Assembly: GCA_003833075.1 (NCBI GenBank)
Contig: RIAY01000010.1
Coordinates: 47,901-111,900, forward strand
Direction: 5' to 3'
Length of the DNA: 64,000 nt
Source of the DNA: Muribaculaceae bacterium Isolate-036 (Harlan)
Lineage (GTDB): Bacteria > Bacteroidota > Bacteroidia > Bacteroidales > Muribaculaceae
The position numbers were made by a program, and so were the translations under genes. Within the stretch, counting starts at the first letter, position 1, and the number at the start of each line of letters is the position of its first letter. Under the pieces are notes generated by a model. That model ran no database searches and was not told the DNA's origin. It saw only the letters and a list, made by a program, of their open reading frames with translations. Shown here piece after piece: positions 26,621-34,713 of this stretch.

Positions 26621-27368
26621 TTCAAACGCTGTATTTGGAATTATTTTGCAAATATAACACTTTAATTTGGATTATAGGCTATTTGGCACGAGATTTTTAG
26701 GATTGCACTGCGGAAACGGATAGAGGCGTGGCGGCTCACGGTGTCTGCGTCGGTCGTGCCGTCAGATGGTGACGGTGATCCGGTGGGTCACTGACACCAT
26801 CCGACCGCACTCCGACTATGGGAGAAGGCTACACACCGGTTTGCCTCAACGCCTTGTGAGGATGCGCCGGTGACGTCGCTTCCCTCGCAAGACTCCAATC
26901 GGCAAATCAGTGTGCCATACGCCTTCTCCTTATAATGAATATGAGCCGTCACGCCACTATCCGTTTGTTCCAGCCCACGGGAGCAAGAAAGCGTATGACG
27001 CCGATCATTACGCCCGGCTCCATGTACGGCGACATACGCATACTTGCTCTTTCCGGGGCCATTGCTTTTATCTCAACGGTTTCCATTTTTCTTATGTCTG
27101 TCGTTCAGCGTCACCCTGCGGGGCTTTGCCGCCTCTATTTTTCATGCAGAGTATAATCTCCATTCAAAGTTTATTCGCTCGAAGTTGATTAACACGACGG
27201 TACGGGGTATTCTTTGGCATTCGCGCAAAAAAATCTCCACAGCTCCCGGTGGTCGGTAGTATTTTTTTGTGCAAGTGCCGAACACCCCTTTGCTCCCGTC
27301 GTGCCGCAGGGTCAACGAGCGAACAAACTTCAAACAGCGATTATACGCATTAAAAAAAATATCGCCTT
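26621..27368. other. Long non-coding region before the small-gene operon
   Basis: No gene is convincing in these 748 bases. They hold the block at 26709-26860 that recurs in shortened form at 17736-17829. Near 27225-27275 is an imperfect inverted repeat (GCGCAAAAAAAT against ATTTTTTTGTGC) that could act as a terminator or a small-RNA structure. G+C is higher than in the flanking defence genes. The operon promoter presumably lies at its right end. Confidence 0.5.
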
Positions 27369-27584
27369 ATGACACTGAACGACAGACATATTAAAAATAC
27401 GAGCTTCACACCTTCTCCAGCTCATACCGCATTAAAAAAGGCGGCTAAGGTGGTGGGGATAGCAGTCGGGGCGGTTGTCGGGATTATTCTTTGGGCGATA
27501 CTCAGACCGATATTCCGAGGTGTGGGGTGGATAATCTCAATCCTCACCGCAATAGGGATTATCTACTTGGTAATGACACTCTAA
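27369..27584 (+). CDS. Small membrane protein of the conjugative element
   Basis: The 71-residue protein has a polar N-terminus and two hydrophobic helices (VVGIAVGAVVGIILWAIL and GWIISILTAIGIIYLVMTL). I do not recognise its family. It opens a run of small genes spaced about 12 bases apart. A decayed copy of its 5' end lies in the leaders of both AlbA_2 cassettes. Confidence 0.6.
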   Translation: MTLNDRHIKNTSFTPSPAHTALKKAAKVVGIAVGAVVGIILWAILRPIFRGVGWIISILTAIGIIYLVMTL

Positions 27585-27596
27585 ATATTTACGACT

Positions 27597-27824
27597 ATGG
27601 CAACGAAAAGAAATTCAAAGACTTGGGAACAGCAAGCCAAATATTACGAAGTTGACAACATCGCCGAGTATATGGTGGAAACCTATATCAACGGCAACAT
27701 ATCAACATTCCGCAAGCTGTACTATGAACTCAAACCTGCGGGTCGCAAGCTGTTCATAAGCTGGCTTTTCCATACGGAACTGAACCGCAAGGAGATTGAA
27801 AAAATGATACTCGCAACACTCTAA
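27597..27824 (+). CDS. Hypothetical 75-residue protein of the conjugative element
   Basis: A soluble, charged and mostly helical protein (KRNSKTWEQQAKYYEVDNIA, then YYELKPAGRKLFISWL). No motif is recognised. It starts in the TTTACGACTATGG context shared by its neighbours and lies 12 bases after the previous gene, so it belongs to the same operon. Confidence 0.65.
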   Translation: MATKRNSKTWEQQAKYYEVDNIAEYMVETYINGNISTFRKLYYELKPAGRKLFISWLFHTELNRKEIEKMILATL

Positions 27825-27836
27825 ACACATACGACT

Positions 27837-28274
27837 ATGGCAACCACAAGAGAAAACAAAGGCACACGAGCCTTTAACAAAACTATCAAGGCGTATCTTG
27901 AAGAACGAGCCGAGAATGACGCACTGTTCGCAGTCAAGTTTGCAAACCCATCAAAATCAGTCGAGGAGTGCGTGACCTACATACTAAACTCCGTGCAAAA
28001 AAGCGGTTGCAACGGGTTCGAGGATGATGAAATATTCGGAATGGCAACCCACTATTATGACGAGGAAGAAATTGAGGTCGGAAAGCCTGTCAACTGCCAA
28101 GTGGTAGTCAACCATATCGTTGAACTCACCGAGGAAGAAAAGGAACAGGCACGACAGGACGCCATCAACAAACTCCGTGACGAGGAGATAAAGAAAATGC
28201 GAAAGCCTATCCAGCCGAGAATGACCGCCGAGAAGAAAAACCAAGTTGAACAACCCAGTCTATTTGACCTCTAA
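27837..28274 (+). CDS. PcfK-like protein
   Basis: The 145-residue protein has the PcfK-like pattern KGTRAFNKTIKAYLEERAEN, then SVEECVTYILNSVQKSGCNG. It ends in the clamp-binding-like tail QPSLFDL, which resembles the QxxLF sliding-clamp motif. PcfK and PcfJ travel together in conjugative elements; their role is not firmly known. A broken copy lies at 12530. Confidence 0.82.
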   Translation: MATTRENKGTRAFNKTIKAYLEERAENDALFAVKFANPSKSVEECVTYILNSVQKSGCNGFEDDEIFGMATHYYDEEEIEVGKPVNCQVVVNHIVELTEEEKEQARQDAINKLRDEEIKKMRKPIQPRMTAEKKNQVEQPSLFDL

Positions 28275-28286
28275 CACATTACGACT

Positions 28287-29579
28287 ATGAAACCGACAAC
28301 AAAATTCCATAAAGACATACTCAAAGAGAGCCGTAAACTTCGCCCCGTCACAAAGGCGCAGGCTCAATGGGCGATAGGCGAATGTTTTGAACACTTTGCC
28401 TTCCGTGTTCAGAGTGGCAATACCACCTGCATGGACTGCGGACACACTTGGCACAGCGATGAAACATCGGGCAAATGCGTATGCCCCCGATGTGGCAGGG
28501 AACTCACTCTTGAAACCACCCGAAAGCAGAAGGCGAGCGGTAAGATGTATTTCAACGTGCTTGGTATGCACGGAAAATACCAGACTTTGCGGATGTTCGC
28601 CATATTCGCAGAAATGCGCAAGGGAAAGAAAGCCGAATACAGCATCGTGGAAATCGGTCAGTATTGGGTAGCCCCCAACGGACAATGCGCCGTAATCGGA
28701 CTTAGACGCAGTATGAGTTACTATGTGGATTGTTTCGCATACGGCTCGCCTATGGAGATACGGAGCAAGGATGATGTGTTCGCAGATATAGCGATGGATT
28801 TTCCGATGTATCCCAAAATGAAGATAATCCCATCTCTGCATATAGATGTTATGGGCAACAAGTTCTTCAATATGTCACCGGCGAGATGTATAAGCCGTTT
28901 TCTCTCGCAGCCCCAACTTGAAACGCTGATGAAAAACGATACCGAGCAAGTATTCAAATACTTTCTCAACCGCCCCTATGACTGCCGTATGTGCTGGGCT
29001 TCATACAAGATAGCCAAACGCCACCATTACGAGATAACCGACTTAGGATTATGGTGCGACTACATCAAGATGTTGCAGACCTGCAAGAAAGACACTCACA
29101 ATCCCCACTACATCTGCCCCGACAATCTTCGTCAGGCACACAACATATACCACAAAAAGGTCATGGCGATAGAGGAACGCAGACGCAGGGAAGCCGACAT
29201 AAGACGCAAGGAGAAGGAAGCACTCGCAGAGCAGGAAAGGAGAGATAGTTTTCTCAAACTCAAATCCAAATTCTTCGGACTTGTAATCTCCGATGGCGAG
29301 ATTGAAGTGAAAGTGTTGGAGAGCGTGGAGGAATTTATAGAGGAAGGAGATGTCCAGCATATCTGTGTAGGTACAGCAATGTACTACGGCAAAAAAGACT
29401 CCCTCATATTGTCGGCAAGGATTAACGGCAAGCGGATTGAAACCGTGGAGGTGTCGCTTGAAACCCTTTCAGTTATTCAATGCCGTGGAGCGTGCAACCA
29501 AAACACCGAATATCACGACCGAATTGTGAATTTGGTGAACTCCAACGCCCAGCTAATCAAGGCGAGAATGACCGCCTAA
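28287..29579 (+). CDS. PcfJ-like protein
   Basis: The 430-residue protein has a zinc-ribbon-like N-terminal region with two CxxC pairs (CMDCGH and CVCPRCGRE, residues about 49-74). A PcfJ domain follows with RFLSQPQLETLMKND and LGLWCDYIKML, then a charged coiled coil (EERRRREADIRRKEKEALAE). It follows PcfK by 12 bases. The domain pair is a standard cargo of Gram-positive and Bacteroidetes mobile elements. Confidence 0.85.
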   Translation: MKPTTKFHKDILKESRKLRPVTKAQAQWAIGECFEHFAFRVQSGNTTCMDCGHTWHSDETSGKCVCPRCGRELTLETTRKQKASGKMYFNVLGMHGKYQTLRMFAIFAEMRKGKKAEYSIVEIGQYWVAPNGQCAVIGLRRSMSYYVDCFAYGSPMEIRSKDDVFADIAMDFPMYPKMKIIPSLHIDVMGNKFFNMSPARCISRFLSQPQLETLMKNDTEQVFKYFLNRPYDCRMCWASYKIAKRHHYEITDLGLWCDYIKMLQTCKKDTHNPHYICPDNLRQAHNIYHKKVMAIEERRRREADIRRKEKEALAEQERRDSFLKLKSKFFGLVISDGEIEVKVLESVEEFIEEGDVQHICVGTAMYYGKKDSLILSARINGKRIETVEVSLETLSVIQCRGACNQNTEYHDRIVNLVNSNAQLIKARMTA

Positions 29580-29589
29580 TGTTTAACAC

Positions 29590-29615
29590 GACCTGCGTCA
29601 GCAATGGCGCAGGTC
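29590..29615 (+). promoter_or_regulatory. Intercistronic hairpin
   Basis: GACCTGCG and CGCAGGTC form a perfect 8-bp stem with a ten-base loop between pcfJ and the next small gene. It has no U tract, so RNA processing or stability control is more likely than termination. Confidence 0.4.
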
Positions 29616-29632
29616 ACAAAATCACCCTAATT

Positions 29633-29890
29633 ATGAACGTGACATTTGAACATACGACAGTAGTCTATGACGATAAGATAGCCGAGGTGCTTGTCGGTTT
29701 TGTGAACCATATTCTTATAGCCTACAACGAGGAAACTCTAAGGCGGTTGGTAGCCGACTATGCGGAGAAATCGGCACTTGACCAATACTTCGTATATGGA
29801 TTTGGCAGACACCACTTTTGGCTGGCTCAAAAGAAAATCACCGACCCCGAAAAGGTTTTCAACTACCGAATACTGATTGTGAAATTCTAA
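29633..29890 (+). CDS. Hypothetical 85-residue protein
   Basis: It starts MNVTFEHTTVVYDDKIAEVL and ends in a hydrophobic strand, LIVKF. No motif is recognised. The frame is open further upstream into pcfJ, but the ATG at 29633 follows the intercistronic hairpin and fits the operon spacing. It lies 11 bases before the DUF3873 gene. Confidence 0.55.
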   Translation: MNVTFEHTTVVYDDKIAEVLVGFVNHILIAYNEETLRRLVADYAEKSALDQYFVYGFGRHHFWLAQKKITDPEKVFNYRILIVKF

Positions 29891-29901
29891 AATACATTGA
29901 T

Positions 29902-30126
29902 ATGGCAACAAGATTAACTGTGAATGGCGTATCAACCACCATTACACCCGATACCGAGCAATACGAGCGTTTTATGTCGGCACACCGAGGGAAACGTATC
30001 CTTTTCTATCAATATGACTATCGTGCCACCGACGGCACTCTATTCAGCACCGTGGCAAAGACTTTGAAAGAATGTCGCCAACGCCGTGATGAATGGCTGA
30101 ACAAGAAAATCAACAACTCTAAATAA
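29902..30126 (+). CDS. DUF3873 protein
   Basis: The 74-residue protein matches the DUF3873 pattern: MATRLTVNGVSTTITPDTEQ, then ILFYQYDYRATDGTLFS and CRQRRDEWLNKK. This family is almost confined to Bacteroidales conjugative transposons. Function is unknown. The ATG at 29902 is chosen because the family begins there. Confidence 0.85.
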   Translation: MATRLTVNGVSTTITPDTEQYERFMSAHRGKRILFYQYDYRATDGTLFSTVAKTLKECRQRRDEWLNKKINNSK

Positions 30127-30133
30127 TAGCGTT

Positions 30134-30451
30134 ATGGACAACCAAGTAGCAAAAATAATACTCCAACAAATCGGAGGGCGCAGGTTTGTGGCAATGACGG
30201 GAAGCCACGATTTCATCAACCTCGGCAACGGACTGAGAATGAGCCTTAGCCGAAACAAGACATCGGCTAACCGCCTTGAAATCATATACGATAGTGGCGC
30301 AGACCTCTACAATGTCAGATTTTATCGTCAGAGCATCAACCACAAGACGTTTGAGGTGACGACAAAGGACATCAAGACGATAGATGGTGTCTATTGCGAT
30401 ATGTTGGAGGGCATCTTTACCGACGTGACGGGATTATACACCCGATTTTAA
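30134..30451 (+). CDS. Hypothetical 105-residue protein, last of the small-gene operon
   Basis: A beta-rich protein (GGRRFVAMTGSHDFINLGNG and NRLEIIYDSGADLYNVRFY). I do not recognise the family, although proteins like this occur beside DUF3873 in similar elements. It is followed by a strong terminator, which closes the operon. Confidence 0.6.
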   Translation: MDNQVAKIILQQIGGRRFVAMTGSHDFINLGNGLRMSLSRNKTSANRLEIIYDSGADLYNVRFYRQSINHKTFEVTTKDIKTIDGVYCDMLEGIFTDVTGLYTRF

Positions 30452-30478
30452 CCGAACATTTGCCAAGTCGTAATAGAG

Positions 30479-30520
30479 AAGGCTGGCGACCTCGTGATGA
30501 AGTCGCCAGCCTTGATTTTG
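30479..30520 (+). terminator. Intrinsic terminator of the small-gene operon
   Basis: AAGGCTGGCGAC and GTCGCCAGCCTT make a perfect 12-bp GC-rich stem with an 11-base loop, followed by TGATTTTG. Confidence 0.8.
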
Positions 30521-30562
30521 CCAAAAATTTCGGCCGCCAAAAGGCGGCGTTGGTGCATTTCT

Positions 30563-30581
30563 ATATGACAAACTGTCATAT
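30563..30581. promoter_or_regulatory. Palindromic operator-like site 1
   Basis: ATATGACAAACTGTCATAT is a perfect 8-bp inverted repeat with a three-base spacer. Its TGACA/TGTCA half-sites recur at 30627 and 30959 with four- and five-base spacers. Confidence 0.5.
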
Positions 30582-30626
30582 CAGCAAAATATGTTGCTTT
30601 GGCATACTATTTGCCTGATTTATAAC

Positions 30627-30643
30627 TGACAATAGTGTCACAA
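30627..30643. promoter_or_regulatory. Operator-like site 2
   Basis: TGACAATAGTGTCACAA lies 25 bases before the small basic ORF. It is nearly the same as the site before the DUF4143 ATPase. Confidence 0.5.
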
Positions 30644-30667
30644 AACCGAAAAATTGTTTTTTTAGTT

Positions 30668-30799
30668 ATGGGAATCAAACCGGGACCCAAAAGAATTGCC
30701 AAATCTACTGGCAAACCAGATCGTCGTCAGAGGGATAATAAATCCACTCCGGGAAACACACCCTCTCTCAAGCCCCATATCCATAAAAAAGGGGATTGA
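30668..30799 (+). CDS. Small basic 43-residue protein
   Basis: ATG to TGA encodes MGIKPGPKRIAKSTGKPDRR, then a Pro/Ser/Lys-rich tail ending HIHKKGD. It is strongly basic and has no hydrophobic segment. I do not recognise it. It lies between two copies of the same operator-like repeat, which suggests a regulated transcript and supports it being real. Confidence 0.4.
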   Translation: MGIKPGPKRIAKSTGKPDRRQRDNKSTPGNTPSLKPHIHKKGD

Positions 30800-30947
30800 T
30801 CCAAATCTTTATGGATAACATTTCAGATTGCCCATACAATTGGCTAATTGCTGATTATGTGGGCGATTTATTTGTTTCCATAGGTCAAGATAAACTTTAT
30901 TTGAGCATAATCTCTTGGTAAAGATTGCACACGATAAAAATAACAGT

Positions 30948-30955
30948 TAACTTTG
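30948..30955 (+). promoter_or_regulatory. Promoter -7 box of the ATPase-caspase operon
   Basis: TAACTTTG fits the consensus exactly and lies three bases before the operator-like site at 30959, so a bound repressor would cover the transcription start. Confidence 0.6.
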
Positions 30956-30958
30956 CAT

Positions 30959-30982
30959 TGACAATTAGTGTCACAAGTGACA
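30959..30982. promoter_or_regulatory. Composite operator-like site 3
   Basis: TGACA and TGTCA with a five-base spacer are followed by a perfect TGTCACAAGTGACA palindrome, all within 24 bases and ten bases before the ATPase start codon. Confidence 0.55.
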
Positions 30983-30992
30983 TAAAAAATCA

Positions 30993-32252
30993 ATGCGCAT
31001 GATTATTCAACGGCCTCATTATCTCCAAAAACTCATAGATTGCCGACACAACGGTCTGATTAAGACCGTTACAGGCATCCGGCGCTGCGGCAAGTCATAT
31101 CTTCTTTTTCAACTGTTTTCTTCATGGCTGAAAGAACAGGGCATTTCGGATGACCATATCATAAAGATAGATTTAGAAAACCGTCGCAATAAAGAACTTC
31201 GGAATCCGGATGTATTGCTTGAATACATAGATTCAAAAATAAACGATGATGGGATGCACTATATCATGATTGACGAGGTGCAACTTGTAAGCGAATTTGA
31301 GGATGTGTTGAACAGCTATCTTAAAATGTCCAATGTTGATGTGTATGCAACGGGAAGTAACGCCAAATTCCTTTCCAAAGATGTCATAACGACTTTCAGA
31401 GGTCGAAGCATTGAGATAAAAGTATATCCTTTGAGTTTTCGGGAATTTTTCTCTGCCTATGGAGGACAACAGGAAGACGCATTGGACGCTTATATGACTT
31501 ACGGAGGAATGCCGCAGATACTGGATTTTAATGATGAAGGACTGAAAAGCGATTATCTTAAAAACCTTTATACTGAAACATACCTGCGTGATATAAAGGA
31601 GAGGTATCAGATTAAGAATAATGAAGATATGGAAAATCTGCTTGATTTCATATCCTCATCAATTGGTAGCCTCACCAATCCGACCAAACTTTCCAACACA
31701 TTTGAAACAGTAAAGAGGGAGAAAATAAGCAGGAACACAGTTTGCTCTTATCTTGAATACATTTGCGAGGCATTTCTCGCAGAAAAAGCCTCACGATATG
31801 ATGTCAAGGGCAAAAAATATTTGGATACGCCCTACAAATACTATTTTACAGATCTCGGTCTTAGAAATGCCCGACTGAATTTCCGCCAACTTGAACCATC
31901 ACACATGATGGAGAACGTAATTTACAATGAACTGCGTATAAGAGGATTTAATGTTGATGTCGGTGTCGTGCCGATTGTAAGGCGCAACGCTGAAGGAAAA
32001 CAGGAACGTGTACGGCTTGAAATAGACTTTGTATGTAACAAAGGCAGCCGAAAATATTATATCCAGTCGGCATATCAAATGCTTGATGAAGATAAAATAA
32101 GACAGGAAGAAGCATCGCTACGAAATGTCGATGACTCGTTTAAGAAAATAATAGTTGTTGGTAGCAACATTATAATCCGCCGCAATGAAGCCGGTATTAC
32201 CACTATGGGAATATACGATTTCTTGTTAAAAGAAAATTCTTTAGAACTCTAA
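30993..32252 (+). CDS. DUF4143-type P-loop ATPase
   Basis: The 419-residue protein has Walker A GIRRCGKSY near residue 28, Walker B YIMIDEVQLV, a sensor strand VYATGSNAKFLSKDV, and a C-terminal DUF4143 region with the nuclease-like EIDFVCNKGSRKYYIQSAY. Such ATPases are common beside mobile elements. Their job is unsettled. A second ATG at 30999 is possible. The caspase-like gene starts seven bases after its stop, so the two form one operon behind a palindromic operator. Confidence 0.88.
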   Translation: MRMIIQRPHYLQKLIDCRHNGLIKTVTGIRRCGKSYLLFQLFSSWLKEQGISDDHIIKIDLENRRNKELRNPDVLLEYIDSKINDDGMHYIMIDEVQLVSEFEDVLNSYLKMSNVDVYATGSNAKFLSKDVITTFRGRSIEIKVYPLSFREFFSAYGGQQEDALDAYMTYGGMPQILDFNDEGLKSDYLKNLYTETYLRDIKERYQIKNNEDMENLLDFISSSIGSLTNPTKLSNTFETVKREKISRNTVCSYLEYICEAFLAEKASRYDVKGKKYLDTPYKYYFTDLGLRNARLNFRQLEPSHMMENVIYNELRIRGFNVDVGVVPIVRRNAEGKQERVRLEIDFVCNKGSRKYYIQSAYQMLDEDKIRQEEASLRNVDDSFKKIIVVGSNIIIRRNEAGITTMGIYDFLLKENSLEL

Positions 32253-32259
32253 AACATAT

Positions 32260-33671
32260 ATGTCTGATACCTTTGCCCTGATAATCGGGAATAATTCATA
32301 TTTTGAGCCGTTCAACCTGAATAATGCCATTTTTGATGCACAAGCAATCAAAAATGTATTCGTTAATCTTGGATATGATGTTGTGGAGTATTATGATGTT
32401 GATATTGCTCATATCGTAGAAGTCCTTCGTGTAATTAAAGAAAAAATCAAAAATTACAAACATTTCATTTTATATTATGCAGGTCATGGGATGGAGTGCA
32501 GAGGTATTAATTATCTGCCAGCAATAGATTGCCAATTACAGTTTGCAGATGAATATTCTCTATCCCATCAAAGCATTGGTCTTAACGAGATAATGAAGAT
32601 ATTGAATGAAAATACAGAAATGTAAATATAGTAATCTTAGATGCTTGTCGTCAGGAAATTAATGAGAGAGGTGTTGTAGGAAACTCTTTTGCTCCTATAA
32701 ATGCACCCAAAGGCACCTTAATTGCATTCGCCACATCGCCAAAAATGAAAGCAAAAGATGATGGCATAGATGGTCATAGCCTATATACAGGTGCTTTATT
32801 GAAATATATTGGCAGTGAACGACTGTCGGTGGAAACTCTTTTTAAGAAGGTTAGACAGACAGTTGCGTTGCTCTCAAAAGGCACTCAAGTTCCGTGGGAA
32901 CATACTTCACTAATTGGCGATTTCTATTTTAACAAGGGGCAAATGGTCGTAGCAAAGAATTTACCTTATGCAGAAAATGTAATTAAAGATCGCTTATATA
33001 ATCAATTAGATGAATTTGGATTGCTAATCGAAGAACTGGCTTCTGCTAATTGGTATAGACAAAATGCAGCATTCCCAAAGATTATTGCAATGATACCTAA
33101 TTTGGACGCCAATCAAAAATTTATTTTAGGGAGGAATTTATATCAAGCCAGTGCAAATCCATTTAATGTTGCCAACTATTTTGAATCGCTTGGAAATAAT
33201 CTTCATAGGTATTCTGAAAATGATGGTGTTAACCACATATTGAATGGAATCCTATTTGAAATTTACTTTGATTCAAATGGCGATTTTAGAGATGTCTTGA
33301 AAGCAGAGGATTTGGATTCAGTTCTTTTGCTACGAAAAGATCACAGATTCATAAAATCTTTTGAATTTATTAGAGAGGCTCTTTCCTCCTATTCAGACAG
33401 ATTATTATATCTCCCTTCTGATGATGACACCCCAATTGGCATTAATATCGAAATGGATCTACATAAATCTAATGAAGACAAGCAGTATATCACTAAAATT
33501 TCAGTTGGCGATTATAATGTAACCCCAAATATAGCATCGCATATCTGGTTTACTGAAGAAAATCTAAAAATAACGCTTTCGTCACTATTTGCAATTCCCA
33601 TAGATTTAATGAGAATTAACTCACAAATCAAGATTACAGCCTCGAAGATTAAAACGGATTGGGATTTGTAG
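32260..33671 (+). pseudogene. Caspase-like (C14) protein, frameshifted between His and Cys
   Basis: The first frame (32260-32625, 121 residues) has the caspase start FALIIGNNSYFEPFNLNNA and the catalytic His76 in YYAGHGMEC, then stops after ENTEM. From about 32618 another frame continues with NVNIVILDACRQE, holding the catalytic Cys, then APKGTLIAFATSPK, and runs to 33671 as a roughly 300-residue C-terminal region I do not recognise. One missing base near an AAA run explains the break. Either the gene is dead, or the frameshift is programmed or a sequencing error. AT-rich codon use suggests transfer. Confidence 0.82.
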
Positions 33672-33674
33672 ATT

Positions 33675-33716
33675 ATCGGTAAGGTTTCTACAAAGATTTG
33701 CAAAAACCTTACCGAT
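33675..33716. terminator. Terminator between the caspase and lysozyme genes
   Basis: ATCGGTAAGGTTT and AAACCTTACCGAT form a perfect 13-bp stem with a 16-base loop. It lies between convergent genes and can serve both. Confidence 0.75.
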
Positions 33717-33721
33717 ATAAT

Positions 33722-34207
33722 TTATGGAAACAAAGCGGCGAACTCGGTCAGTCGGCGCTGGTAAAGTTGTTTGTGGAATTTGCCTTTGTAGCGGCAGTGG
33801 GAGGTATAGGACTTAAATATGTCACGGTTGCCGGATTTCAGTTTTTTCAGCACGGTGGACTTGTTCACTACTCCGGGGCCGCAGTTGTAGGCTAATACGC
33901 CTAACAACAGGGCATCTTTGCCGTATGCCTTGTAGAGTGACACAAATTTCAACAGGTCTTTTCGCAACAGGGCGTCAGCTTGTTTCTCGGTGAGCTGCAC
34001 GCCTCGTCGGTATGGCTCGCCGGGTAACACTCTATGACCATATCCGACATAGGGATAATCCTTTGGGCGGTGGAGCGTTTCAAATTTCTTGATGATAATC
34101 ACAGCTCTCTCGAATGGCGGCAGATCCATTATGTTTATCTTCCGCCCGGCGGCGTTGCCCACCATGACGGTGAGCAACGCGAGAAACATCAGCAGGATTT
34201 TCTTCAT
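33722..34207 (-). CDS. Secreted phage-type lysozyme of the tra operon
   Basis: The 161-residue protein has a signal peptide and a T4-type lysozyme (GH24) domain: the FERAVIIIKKFETLH helix with the catalytic Glu, YPYVGYGHRVLPGEPY, and AYNCGPGVVNKS. It should open peptidoglycan for the transfer channel. It is the last gene of the tra operon and overlaps traQ by four bases. Confidence 0.85.
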   Translation of the reverse strand: MKKILLMFLALLTVMVGNAAGRKINIMDLPPFERAVIIIKKFETLHRPKDYPYVGYGHRVLPGEPYRRGVQLTEKQADALLRKDLLKFVSLYKAYGKDALLLGVLAYNCGPGVVNKSTVLKKLKSGNRDIFKSYTSHCRYKGKFHKQLYQRRLTEFAALFP

Positions 34208-34701
34208 CGGATAGCCGGATTTACGGGTGTCACAATCGGGCTGACAATCGTACCCTCATCACCGCTGTCTTTGCTGTTGAACTCGAAGGTCTGCTCCCAC
34301 GGGGTGGTATTGAAGCTGTCCTCCACGACCACGAGGAATTTGTGTGCTTCGTCACTTTTGGCGGTGTAGTTCAGTCGGAATGTTTTACTTTCAAGAAGCA
34401 CACGGTCGTTGTTGACCAGCACCGGGCCGTCAACGAGTTTGAGCGAGCCTTCTCCGTCGTACTGGAAGTAGCGTATGGTATAGAGGGTGTTGGCATAGTT
34501 GCCTTCGGGCTTTATCTCGAAGCGCAGTTCGATGGTCTGCCCTTTGGCAATCTTGTCAGCGTATGGCATGACTTCCACTGTGAAGGGATAGGACTGCTGC
34601 ACATCGAGGTCGTCGGAGCAGGATGTGAGGCTGCATACGGCAGCGATTACAAGGGAGAGAATGGCGATAATGCCAAATGATTTTTTATTTGTCTTTTCCA
34701 T
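34204..34701 (-). CDS. traQ: Conjugative transposon protein TraQ (DUF3872 lipoprotein)
   Basis: The 165-residue protein has a lipoprotein signal (VCSLTSCSDD, Cys at about 28) and a beta-sandwich-like DUF3872 body (YPFTVEVMPYADKIAKGQTI, then LRFEIKPEGNY). In CTnDOT-type elements TraQ ends the tra series. Its role is not defined. Confidence 0.85.
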   Translation of the reverse strand: MEKTNKKSFGIIAILSLVIAAVCSLTSCSDDLDVQQSYPFTVEVMPYADKIAKGQTIELRFEIKPEGNYANTLYTIRYFQYDGEGSLKLVDGPVLVNNDRVLLESKTFRLNYTAKSDEAHKFLVVVEDSFNTTPWEQTFEFNSKDSGDEGTIVSPIVTPVNPAIR

Positions 34702-34713
34702 TTTTGTGTCTGT

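Noticed and set aside
26935..27156. A 73-codon ORF with a hydrophobic stretch
   Set aside because: It starts in the repeated non-coding block, has no recognisable family and overlaps similar frames of equal quality.
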